Source: G965202915 sp965205955 (lineage in GTDB: Bacteria; Pseudomonadota; Gammaproteobacteria; Eutrophobiales; Eutrophobiaceae). From it: a stretch of 64,000 nt of DNA. Shown piece by piece: positions 54,085-61,724 of this stretch. The DNA is taken from positions 1,550,001-1,614,000 of the forward strand of contig OZ242192.1 of the NCBI GenBank assembly GCA_965205955.1. Reading direction: 5' to 3'. Both the position numbers and the translations under genes were made by a program. The notes beneath the pieces were generated by a model. The model had not been told where the DNA came from. It saw nothing but the letters and a program-made list of their open reading frames with translations, and searched no databases. Positions within the stretch are counted from its first letter, which is position 1. The number at the start of each line of letters is the position of its first letter.

Positions 54085-54243
54085 ATGCCGACATACAATC
54101 CGGGAGATCCTTTTACGAAAACCAGCCCATGAGATCCTAATCGCATACATCCTGTGGATAAAACGCCTCGCCTACACAGGGGCGGAAAAATTCAACAACA
54201 AAAGATTTATTGGATTAGTGATAATTTCTGGTGTTGGTCGTGA
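54085..54243 (+). pseudogene. Small frame interrupted by TGA, coupled to the next gene
   Basis: From ATG 54085 (GAGGA upstream) the frame reads MPTYNPGDPFTKTSP, then TGA at 54130-54132. The same frame continues (DPNRIHPVDKTPRLHRGGKI) to a TGA at 54241-54243, which overlaps the ATG of the next gene as TGATG. One change (TGG to TGA) would explain the break. The stop-start overlap argues that a 52-codon gene was once translated here. Function unknown. Confidence 0.45.
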
Positions 54244-55988
54244 TGAGAAAAGAATACGTACTCCTTTACTTTCTTCTATTTTTCCAGGATTGCCTGGCAT
54301 TTACTTATATCGATGTTGATAAATCTACTAATAGTAGAAATGGTGATATACATACTACAGAAGTTACCTATGAATATAAAAAAATCCCTAACTATGATAA
54401 TAAGGGAGGGCTAATGTATTATACTGGACAGATATCTTTATTAAGAAAGCGATCTATAACAAGCAAAGAAGGGATAACTAGACCAAACAAAGAATGGGAT
54501 TGGGATGAACCAAAATTTCTGCTTCGAACTAAGCAAACCCCTGGTTGCAAGGGGGATTTTCCTGTTATAAGCCCTATAGAAGTTCCCTTCTCTGTAGATG
54601 AAAGTAGAACGAAGAAACTTATCGTCTTTTGTGGAAGTGACAACGGAAGGCATAACACTTTGCGATTCTATGATAGATTGGGTCCTGTATTCTCTCCAAT
54701 TGACTTTTATGATGGACCAGTTGATGTAAAAGAAGATGAGTCAGGAATATATTTTACTATTACTCATAAAGAATATTTTAAATCTATAGAGAGCACTATC
54801 CATTACCCTTTTGTATATAGGCTAATCTTACCCAGGTACTGGCAAAACCCCTTGAATGTTGTTGAAACTTCAAAGTCCAGGGAACTGTATAGAAATCTTT
54901 TGGAAACAGAAAACAAATCCTCTGACGATATGACATATTTCCTTAGATCTTTGATTTTCTTAACCCTTTCCAGAGACAAAGAAAACTATTGTAAACAATT
55001 CAGACAACAATCGATTAATAAAAATAAACTTCAAGCAATTCAAGAAGACTTAGAGATCAATTTAGGAAATAAATTGGAGAAGAGTTTTCTTTACAATTGT
55101 CTGGCATCTTCTCATATCCAGGATGAGAAATATACTCAAGGCGGAATTACCTATGAAGAATATGTAGACGGAGTTACTGTTACTGATGAAGAAGAAGAAA
55201 TATACTGGCAGACTAGAAGAGAAGTTGGCTATCCTGAAGCTGTTGGCTATACTGAGAAATATACTCAAGACGGAGTTACCTATAAATATGAAAAAAGACC
55301 TCATTATGTTTGGGAAGGAGAGCGAATGCGTAGGACTGGAGGTATATCTATATTAGACAAAGAAGGTGAACTAATATTGGAGTATTTTAATAATCTGACT
55401 CCTGGTTGCGGGCCGGGTTTTCCTGCTATACGCTCTATAGAAGTTCCCACAGTTCAAGATGAAAGTAAGAAGGTGAATTTTATCCTTTTTTGTGGACACC
55501 CTGGCGGAAGGAATTTGACTTTACAGTTCTATAAACCGGGATTTGGTTTTGTATCTTCAATTGGCTTTCATGATGGCCCGGTTTATTTAGGAGAGAATGA
55601 ATCAGGTGTATATATAGTCATCCACCATAAGGAATATTTTTGGTCTATATCTGGTTTAGATGCAACGGGACGTGTTTCTTCCCCCGTTGTTTACAAACTA
55701 ACCACAAACGGATTGAATATTGAAACTTCGGTTGATTACTCTGAAAAGACTAAAGGAGTGTATAGAAGATATTTGGAAACAGAAAATGAATACACTAATG
55801 ATGATATAACTTATTTCGTTAGGTCTTTGATTTTATTAACCCTTTCCAGAGACAAAGAAGGCTATTGTGAAAAGATTGGACAAAGCTCAATTAAAAAAGA
55901 TAAACTTCAAGCAATTCAAGAAGAATTAGAAGTTCATTTAGGAAGTAAGGCAGGCAAGAATTTTATTTACAAATGTGAGGAGAAATAG
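54243..55988 (+). CDS. Secreted protein with two homologous halves, unknown function
   Basis: A 581-residue protein from ATG 54243, with signal peptide MRKEYVLLYFLLFFQDCLAF. Two related halves follow (about 20-295 and 315-581). Each carries GGI/QISLL..., TPGC-G-FP-I-SIEVP, ES...F-LFCG...GR--TL-FY, GFxDGPV---E-ESG-Y--I-HKEYF-SI and ending RYLETEN...FxRSLI-LTLSRDKE-YC...KLQAIQEELE. The halves diverge in length mainly in the linkers. Codon use is AT-rich, unlike the neighbours. I know no family. A decayed fragment of the same sequence is at 58328-58356. Confidence 0.75.
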   Translation: MRKEYVLLYFLLFFQDCLAFTYIDVDKSTNSRNGDIHTTEVTYEYKKIPNYDNKGGLMYYTGQISLLRKRSITSKEGITRPNKEWDWDEPKFLLRTKQTPGCKGDFPVISPIEVPFSVDESRTKKLIVFCGSDNGRHNTLRFYDRLGPVFSPIDFYDGPVDVKEDESGIYFTITHKEYFKSIESTIHYPFVYRLILPRYWQNPLNVVETSKSRELYRNLLETENKSSDDMTYFLRSLIFLTLSRDKENYCKQFRQQSINKNKLQAIQEDLEINLGNKLEKSFLYNCLASSHIQDEKYTQGGITYEEYVDGVTVTDEEEEIYWQTRREVGYPEAVGYTEKYTQDGVTYKYEKRPHYVWEGERMRRTGGISILDKEGELILEYFNNLTPGCGPGFPAIRSIEVPTVQDESKKVNFILFCGHPGGRNLTLQFYKPGFGFVSSIGFHDGPVYLGENESGVYIVIHHKEYFWSISGLDATGRVSSPVVYKLTTNGLNIETSVDYSEKTKGVYRRYLETENEYTNDDITYFVRSLILLTLSRDKEGYCEKIGQSSIKKDKLQAIQEELEVHLGSKAGKNFIYKCEEK

Positions 55989-56087
55989 AAGGAGGGGAAT
56001 AATCTTCCGCCGCATGGAGAAATAGACCTTAAACTGTAACTATCCAAATGGTCAAGGAAGGCATAAATATGAAGCATCCTACTGAGT

Positions 56088-57035
56088 ATGCAGAATGCCA
56101 ATGAGCGTGTTATGGCATCTTTAAAAGAGTTGTTTTTGTCTGTCAGGAACAGGTGCTCGCATTCAAGCGGCGCATTCTTGTTGTGTGTTTTATGCACTCT
56201 GGCAGGATACGGCACTGACGTTTCAGGATACGGAGCGGACGTTTGGGGAGCTATGTCCGAAGAAGAATGGGCGGCTATTCCCGGATATGATAAACCATAT
56301 TACTGTCGCCCTAGCTTTGCGGTGTTCTTACCTGTATTTTCTGCTGATGCATTATCTAGCGGGAAACCCCAAATGGGATATACCGTCATCCCGCTGCAAA
56401 AGTCGTACATCGATTCTTCCTCGGGCCCCGAGCCGTTGACTATAGAGCAGACGCTCACTCTCGATGAGATCACCTACCCGGTTTTTCCAAGCCCTCAGGA
56501 AGTAAAGTCAGGCCTCCTCCAGATAGTAGAAGCGCACGGCACTAAAGCCAGGGTGCGTATCAGCAAGCCGGATACCGATTATCTTGTGGAATATTTTTTT
56601 GAGTATGACCGGTGCTGGCGGTTGCACCGGATTGAAGATCGGTCACAGGCCCCACGGGCAGATGTATCCAATGAAGAAAGGTACTGCGCCCGTGACAATT
56701 TCCAGGCATTCCTGGATGTATTTTCCGGGTCTGTGGAAGTACAGAAAAAATATACCGTCATCCCGCTGCAGAAGTCGTATTATACCGCTAGATCGTTCAG
56801 TGACCATGGGTCGCCTTTTTTGCGTGTAGAGGAGATGCTTGCTCTCGATGAGTTGCATTACCCGCTTTCCCTGAGTTATAGACAAGTAGTTTCAGAGGGT
56901 GCAACCCTGGAATTAGAAGTTTCCGGAACTCAAGCTATAGTAGCAAAGAATTGGTATACCCGTGATGTTGTGTTTTATTATTTCGAGCATGATCGGTGCT
57001 GGCGATTGTCCCGGATTGAGGATTGGTCAGAGTAA
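56088..57035 (+). CDS. Exported protein with two repeat domains, paralogue A
   Basis: 315 residues (start could be the ATG eight codons later, MASLKELF). A short hydrophobic stretch (AFLLCVLCTLAGYG, about 30-43) suggests export. Two copies of a roughly 120-residue domain follow. Each runs from CxxxxFxxFLxxFS through YTVIPLQKSY, a turn with GPEPLTIEQTLTLDEITYP, to KPDTDYLVEYFFEYDRCWRLHRIED. The pattern recalls the DUF4348/NTF2-like group, but I cannot confirm that. It is followed 6 bp later by a paralogue. Confidence 0.7.
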   Translation: MQNANERVMASLKELFLSVRNRCSHSSGAFLLCVLCTLAGYGTDVSGYGADVWGAMSEEEWAAIPGYDKPYYCRPSFAVFLPVFSADALSSGKPQMGYTVIPLQKSYIDSSSGPEPLTIEQTLTLDEITYPVFPSPQEVKSGLLQIVEAHGTKARVRISKPDTDYLVEYFFEYDRCWRLHRIEDRSQAPRADVSNEERYCARDNFQAFLDVFSGSVEVQKKYTVIPLQKSYYTARSFSDHGSPFLRVEEMLALDELHYPLSLSYRQVVSEGATLELEVSGTQAIVAKNWYTRDVVFYYFEHDRCWRLSRIEDWSE

Positions 57036-57059
57036 CCGGGGGTGTCGTGTAACAACAGA

Positions 57060-57941
57060 ATGGACGCAATGAACGTGAATCATGTTGAGGTCAGGAGTAG
57101 GCGGCTGCATTCAGGCGGCGCATTATGGTTGTGTGTTTTGTTCACTCTGGGCGGATACGGCATTGACGTTTGGTCTATGTCCGAAGAAAGAGAAAGAGAA
57201 TATTTCTGTAGCCCTGATAAAATTGCATTTGGCGTGACAGCAGCAGAACAAAAAAAATATACCGTCATCCCGTTGCAAAAAATGTACATTGACCCGTCCT
57301 CGGGCCCCGAACCGTTGATCATAGAGCAGACGCTCACGCTTGAGGAGATAACCTATCCGTTTTTTCCAGGTCCTATGGAAGTATGGTCAATGTCAATGGG
57401 ACTCCTCCAGATATCAGAGAATTACGGCACTAAAGGCAAGGTACGTATAAGCAAGCCGGGCACCGATTATCTTGTGGAATATTTCTTCAAGTATGATGAG
57501 TGCTGGCGGTTGTACCGGATTGAAGATTGGTCACAGGCGCCACGGAGAGATGCGCCCAATGAAGAAAGGTACTGCGCCCGTGAAAATTTCATGGCATTTC
57601 TGGATGCATTTTCCGGGTCTGTGGAAGTACAGAAAAAATATACCGTCATCCCGTTTCGGTATGCGTATCATTTCGATAATCTGTTCTCGGACCTTGAGCT
57701 GCTTTCTGTGTTTGATGTTTTTGTGCCTGTAGAGGAGATGCTTGCTCTTGATGAGTTGCATTATCCGCTTTTCCCAAGTTATAGAGAAGTAGTTTCAGAA
57801 CACACATTTTTGGATCTGGAAGTTTCCGGAACTCAAGCTAAAGTATCAAAACAAAAGCCGGATACCGGTTATAGTGTGAGGTATTATTTCGAGCATGATC
57901 GGTGCTGGCGATTGCACCGGATTGAAAATTGGTCAACCTAA
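57060..57941 (+). CDS. Exported protein with two repeat domains, paralogue B
   Basis: About 293 residues (ATG 57060; an in-frame start at 57042 adds six residues). The order of parts is the same as in the preceding gene: hydrophobic export segment (LWLCVLFTLGGYG), then two copies of the CWRL(H/Y)RIE(D/N)WS-ending domain. Long stretches are identical to the upstream gene, so the pair arose by recent tandem duplication, and the two-domain form by an older one. Function unknown; four domain copies sit within 1.9 kb. Confidence 0.7.
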   Translation: MDAMNVNHVEVRSRRLHSGGALWLCVLFTLGGYGIDVWSMSEEREREYFCSPDKIAFGVTAAEQKKYTVIPLQKMYIDPSSGPEPLIIEQTLTLEEITYPFFPGPMEVWSMSMGLLQISENYGTKGKVRISKPGTDYLVEYFFKYDECWRLYRIEDWSQAPRRDAPNEERYCARENFMAFLDAFSGSVEVQKKYTVIPFRYAYHFDNLFSDLELLSVFDVFVPVEEMLALDELHYPLFPSYREVVSEHTFLDLEVSGTQAKVSKQKPDTGYSVRYYFEHDRCWRLHRIENWST

Positions 57942-58435
57942 TCAGGGGGAGTACAGCACATGTCTTTTAACGATATAATGAATAAGATTTTGCCTCCAAA
58001 GCCGATATAAGGGGATAGATTATAGTCCTCATGTGACCGATTGTTATGGGAGGGAAAGAACGGACTTGGTATGAGATTTTCCATTAGCCTTTTAGATATA
58101 TGGAAACACTGTTTATATACTTGCGAGAAACCTTACTAATTCTGATGTTACATTAAGGTTATGAATTTTATAGCCAAAACTTGGAGTGACTTAGCGTCAA
58201 GATCTAAAAAATAATAGAAAATATTAAACAATGCCATCAAGATTTATATCTTATGAGGGTACAAGCAAAAAAACAAGAGTCTTGTTACGCTTGTTTTAAT
58301 TTTTTTACAAGGAACGAACCATGCCATGGTGATATATACTACAGAAGTTACCTACAATAAATAAGTTGCAGTTGTTTCGGAGACGGTATCCTGCTATGGG
58401 GTTGGTTGTCGGATAAATGATATGGTGAGGATTGA
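57942..58435. other. Degraded intergenic region with a fragment of the 54243 gene
   Basis: Most of this stretch carries no readable gene. Bases 58328-58356 (GGTGATATATACTACAGAAG and following) match 54344-54375 of the two-halved secreted-protein gene, apart from a 3-bp gap, and run straight into a stop. This marks a third, destroyed copy of that sequence. Confidence 0.7.
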
Positions 58436-58960
58436 ATGAAGAAATACATGTACTTTTTCTTGCTGTTAATTCAGGGGTGCGATGCCAACCTGTATTCCCA
58501 GGAAGCAAGACATTTGTCAAAGGTCTTGAATATGGCAGACAAAGATTCTGTCACTTTCCTTTCGGAACATGTTGGTCCTGATTATGAGGATGTTTGCGTA
58601 TTACCTCATTATCCACAATCGCTGGATTATGACGATATTCCGCCGAGTGATGACAGTCGTGAAAAGATAAGGGCAATAAACCAGTTTATCCGAAATACCG
58701 ATCTAGAAGATTCTGAAGGTTTAGGGTATATAGTTTTATGGAATGCAGATGCCTTTACAGCGTATACAACTTGTAGTGGTAGATCTATTTCAATTCTACA
58801 GTGTCCAATACACCAGGATTCTTATAGAATAGCGTTTGTGAAAATTTTTAACAATATGAATTTTTTGCCCTACCACTGTGCGAGTATCGAGGATATGGCA
58901 TTTATTAAATATGAAAGAGACAATACTACTTACCTCACATTCGGAGTGATTAAAAAATGA
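58436..58960 (+). CDS. Putative lipoprotein, unknown function (174 aa)
   Basis: The N-terminus MKKYMYFFLLLIQGCDAN looks like a signal peptide with a lipobox-like LIQGC. The mature part has five cysteines and no recognised domain; it ends KYERDNTTYLTFGVIKK. The stop overlaps the start of the following gene by 4 bp (ATGA), so the two are translated together. Confidence 0.6.
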   Translation: MKKYMYFFLLLIQGCDANLYSQEARHLSKVLNMADKDSVTFLSEHVGPDYEDVCVLPHYPQSLDYDDIPPSDDSREKIRAINQFIRNTDLEDSEGLGYIVLWNADAFTAYTTCSGRSISILQCPIHQDSYRIAFVKIFNNMNFLPYHCASIEDMAFIKYERDNTTYLTFGVIKK

Positions 58961-59220
58961 CTATTGGGATTCCTTTTTTAATTAAAAAAACCTACGATAA
59001 GTACAAGGAAGAAGCACATTACTACGCATGCCTGTTCGGTTTTGAAGATAAAGATTCCTGTCTAAAGAAGGACGCTTTTCGGCATGCATATGCAAGTGCT
59101 GCGGCGACGCAAGACTTTGGCCATCTTGCAGCTCACATTGCTGGTCAGGGTAATGAAGTTCTTGGAGATATTAATGGTAACCAGGGCTTATTTCGACATC
59201 AACCCGCCACGTTATCTTGA
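58957..59220 (+). CDS. DUF6973-like protein, probably truncated
   Basis: An 87-residue frame coupled to the preceding gene. Residues 36-76 read KKDAFRHAYASAAATQDFGHLAAHIAGQGNEVLGD. This resembles the DAFRHAYWNAL...A...HE pattern of DUF6973-type domains seen in secreted or toxin-like proteins. Homologues continue with a conserved Asp/Asn-rich end; here the frame switches to NGNQGLFRHQPATLS and stops, as if frameshifted. Assignment is tentative. Confidence 0.5.
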   Translation: MTIGIPFLIKKTYDKYKEEAHYYACLFGFEDKDSCLKKDAFRHAYASAAATQDFGHLAAHIAGQGNEVLGDINGNQGLFRHQPATLS

Positions 59221-59402
59221 AAGTAGAGGGTTATAAAGCCGTGACTTCCCTCCGAAAACGCGCTGTATGAAAGGCAAACAGTTCGATAAATTTATTCCTC
59301 TTATTCAGATTGGATTCCTTTTGGAGGGAAGGTCAATGGACTACACCTGTGATGAAAAGCTCCAAAGAGGGCAGGGATGGATGCCCACAGCAATAGCCGC
59401 TT

Positions 59403-60035
59403 TTATATTGCTCCGAGTTTTTTCAGTTGTTGATGGACTTCTTCCGCCATTTTTTTATAGCCTTCCTTATTCGGATGCACCGAGTCCGATTTGAGTTTGG
59501 CATCGGCCAGTATTGACGGCAGAATGTCATCGGCAAGCGGAACCTTGGTGGTTGATGCGATTTCGAAGTAGAAATCGGCGGTATTCAGGAATAATCCCGG
59601 TTTGGGAACGCCCAGCAGCAATACGTCAATGTTCTTTGATTGGGCGAGGGTTATCATCTCGGTCAGATTCGATATGGTGATGGCGGTGTCCACGTGGTTC
59701 AGCAAGTCATTGCCGGCATGACAGAGGATCAATAATGCCGGTTGATGTTTTTCCAGTAGCTCCGGCAGGCGCTGTGCTCCTTGTTCGGATAGTTCGCCGG
59801 GCACGCCTGCGTTGATGGTCTCTATGCCGGTTATGTTTTGCAGCACGGCGGGATAGCTTTCCGATGACGGTTCGGCGCCGGTGCCATAGGTAAGGCTGTC
59901 GCCAAAAGACAGGATCACGGCATTTTTTGCCAGGGGTCTGAGCTTGGGCCCTTCATCCGAGCAGCCGTACAGGAATAGAATAAGCAGACAGGCTAATTTT
60001 GATAGCTTGATGAGTGTAGCTTCGGGGTCAGGCAT
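59403..60035 (-). CDS. GDSL-family esterase/lysophospholipase, lipoprotein (TesA-like)
   Basis: From ATG 60035 (GAGGATAATCC upstream) the protein has 210 residues. The signal ends in a lipobox, LFLYGC. SGNH motifs: block I SFGDSLTYGTG (Ser about 45), block II Gly in NAGVPGE, block III CHAGNDLLN, block V SDSVHPNKEGY (Asp/His). This is the layout of TesA-type arylesterases. It starts 4 bp after the dusA stop on the same strand, so probably shares its transcript. Confidence 0.92.
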   Translation of the reverse strand: MPDPEATLIKLSKLACLLILFLYGCSDEGPKLRPLAKNAVILSFGDSLTYGTGAEPSSESYPAVLQNITGIETINAGVPGELSEQGAQRLPELLEKHQPALLILCHAGNDLLNHVDTAITISNLTEMITLAQSKNIDVLLLGVPKPGLFLNTADFYFEIASTTKVPLADDILPSILADAKLKSDSVHPNKEGYKKMAEEVHQQLKKLGAI

Positions 60036-60039
60036 TGGA

Positions 60040-61026
60040 TTATCCTCGGTGAATTTCATTTACTGCTTCTCGCAGGACTTCCGCTCCGGCGTTCGGCAGG
60101 CCGGATTTTTCAGACAACGTTCTGCGGTACGACCGGGCTCCGGGCTGCCCCTGAAAAAGAGTGCTAATGTGCCTGCTCATTTGTTTTAGATGGGTTCCGT
60201 CAGTCAGTTGTTTTTCAATATAATCGCCAAAGTCTTCAATGATGGTATGTCTCGATATTTTGCGTTTATGGTTATTGTACAGCATATGGTCGATCTCCGC
60301 CAGCAGGTACGGGTTTTGATACGCGCTCCTGCCGAGCATGACTCCGTCCACGTGTACAAGTTGCTGGTTGATTTGATCGAGGGTTGTGATCCCGCCGTTT
60401 ATAGTGATGTGTAAATGGGGAAAGTCCCGCTTTATTTGATGAACCGTTTCGTATCGCAACGGCGGTATGCTGCGATTTTCCTTTGGCGACAGCCCTTTCA
60501 ATAAGGCGTTGCGCGCGTGAATGATGAAACGATCACAGCCGGCCCGGCTGAGCCTTGCAATGAAAGCATGCAGGTCTTCATATGAATTATTGTTATCGAT
60601 GCCGGTTCTCGATTTAACCGATACCGGTATGGAAATTGCGTTGCTCATGGATGATACGCATTCCGCGACAAGTTCCGGTGTTTTCATCAAACAGGCTCCG
60701 AACCGGCCGTTTTGCACGCGGTTGCTGGGGCAGCCGATATTGAGGTTTATTTCATCATAGCCGTGGTCTTCGGCAATCCTGGCCGATAGCGCCAATTCAT
60801 CCGGGTCGCTACCGCCCAGTTGAATGCCGACCGGGTGTTCAAATTCATTGAATCGCAGTACTTTTTCACGATTGCCTCGAATCAAGGCGCCGGTAGTGAT
60901 CATTTCCGTATAAAGGAAGGCATGTCTGGATAATAAACGCATCAGATAGCGAAAGTGACGATCGCTGCGATTCATCATCGGCGCAATGCTGATCCGATGC
61001 TGATCGAGTTGTGCTTTGGCGGGCAT
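60040..61026 (-). CDS. dusA: tRNA dihydrouridine(20/20a) synthase
   Basis: A flavin-dependent reductase making dihydrouridine in the tRNA D-loop. The 328-residue protein has the DusA start ISIAPMMNRSDRHFRYLMRLLS, the catalytic Cys in NIGCPSNRVQNGRFGACLMK, and VMLGRSAYQNPYLLAEID. The length matches family norms. It is followed immediately by the GDSL esterase and preceded by mutH. Confidence 0.96.
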   Translation of the reverse strand: MPAKAQLDQHRISIAPMMNRSDRHFRYLMRLLSRHAFLYTEMITTGALIRGNREKVLRFNEFEHPVGIQLGGSDPDELALSARIAEDHGYDEINLNIGCPSNRVQNGRFGACLMKTPELVAECVSSMSNAISIPVSVKSRTGIDNNNSYEDLHAFIARLSRAGCDRFIIHARNALLKGLSPKENRSIPPLRYETVHQIKRDFPHLHITINGGITTLDQINQQLVHVDGVMLGRSAYQNPYLLAEIDHMLYNNHKRKISRHTIIEDFGDYIEKQLTDGTHLKQMSRHISTLFQGQPGARSYRRTLSEKSGLPNAGAEVLREAVNEIHRG

Positions 61027-61043
61027 AGTGCGTGATTGCCGGA

Positions 61044-61709
61044 TTATGCAGCCGGATTGATGATTGTGTTGGTGAAGGAAGTACGCAGATAAAAGCCTCT
61101 GGGCAGGGTTTTTGTCATTTGCCCTTGATCATTGGTAGTGTTTATCAGTGATTTTGAGTTGGCGCCTTTGGGCCGTATTTGCAGGTATACACCGATAGAG
61201 GAGCTTATATCATGGATATTGCCGAGGTAAATCGCTTCGATTATTTCTTCCCAATCCGATTTAAGCTGTTGTTCAATCTCATCGTTTGGTGACCATAATA
61301 GAGGATTGCCAATGCGTCTTGTTGCAAGGTCCAGTTCTGTGTCTGCTTCCACCGGCACCCATAATACCCGGTTTAATTTCTTTTTAACGCTGGATTCCTT
61401 CCATCTTGGAAATGAATCGAAGTGCATCGGGGTATTGCAGACAAAGGTGGATTCGCTTGGCCTGCCTTCTTTGTTTATGGGGATGGATTTAAGTTCGATC
61501 CTGAGTTCCAGGAAATCTGGCTCTGATAGAGTGGATGCAGTCGTGCCCATATACAATTCCAGTAACTCGCCAATGATGCCCTTGGATCTTTTCAATGAGG
61601 CCGGTAAATCGATATCGACGGCATTGGCCAGAAATTGCAGGGTTTTCCCGCATAAACTGTTCGCTCTGAGCATGAGTTCGGCTTCGTCCCCGGGTGGAGG
61701 GAATTTCAT
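61044..61709 (-). CDS. mutH: DNA mismatch repair endonuclease MutH
   Basis: Nicks the unmethylated strand at hemimethylated GATC sites after MutS/MutL activation. The 221-residue protein shows KGIIGELLELYMG and the Asp...Glu-x-Lys catalytic core EPDFLELRIELKSIPI (about 66-81). VCNTPMHFDSFPRWKESSVKKKLNRVLWVPVE follows. MutH is limited to gammaproteobacteria with Dam-type methylation, so a dam gene is expected elsewhere in the genome. It lies 15 bp after glnD on the same strand. Confidence 0.96.
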   Translation of the reverse strand: MKFPPPGDEAELMLRANSLCGKTLQFLANAVDIDLPASLKRSKGIIGELLELYMGTTASTLSEPDFLELRIELKSIPINKEGRPSESTFVCNTPMHFDSFPRWKESSVKKKLNRVLWVPVEADTELDLATRRIGNPLLWSPNDEIEQQLKSDWEEIIEAIYLGNIHDISSSIGVYLQIRPKGANSKSLINTTNDQGQMTKTLPRGFYLRTSFTNTIINPAA

Positions 61710-61724
61710 CGTGATTCTTGGGTA

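Noticed and set aside
59267..59494. 75-codon plus-strand frame after the DUF6973-like gene
   Set aside because: Its last third is antisense to the GDSL esterase gene. The first part could be the frameshifted end of the preceding protein, but the match is not convincing.
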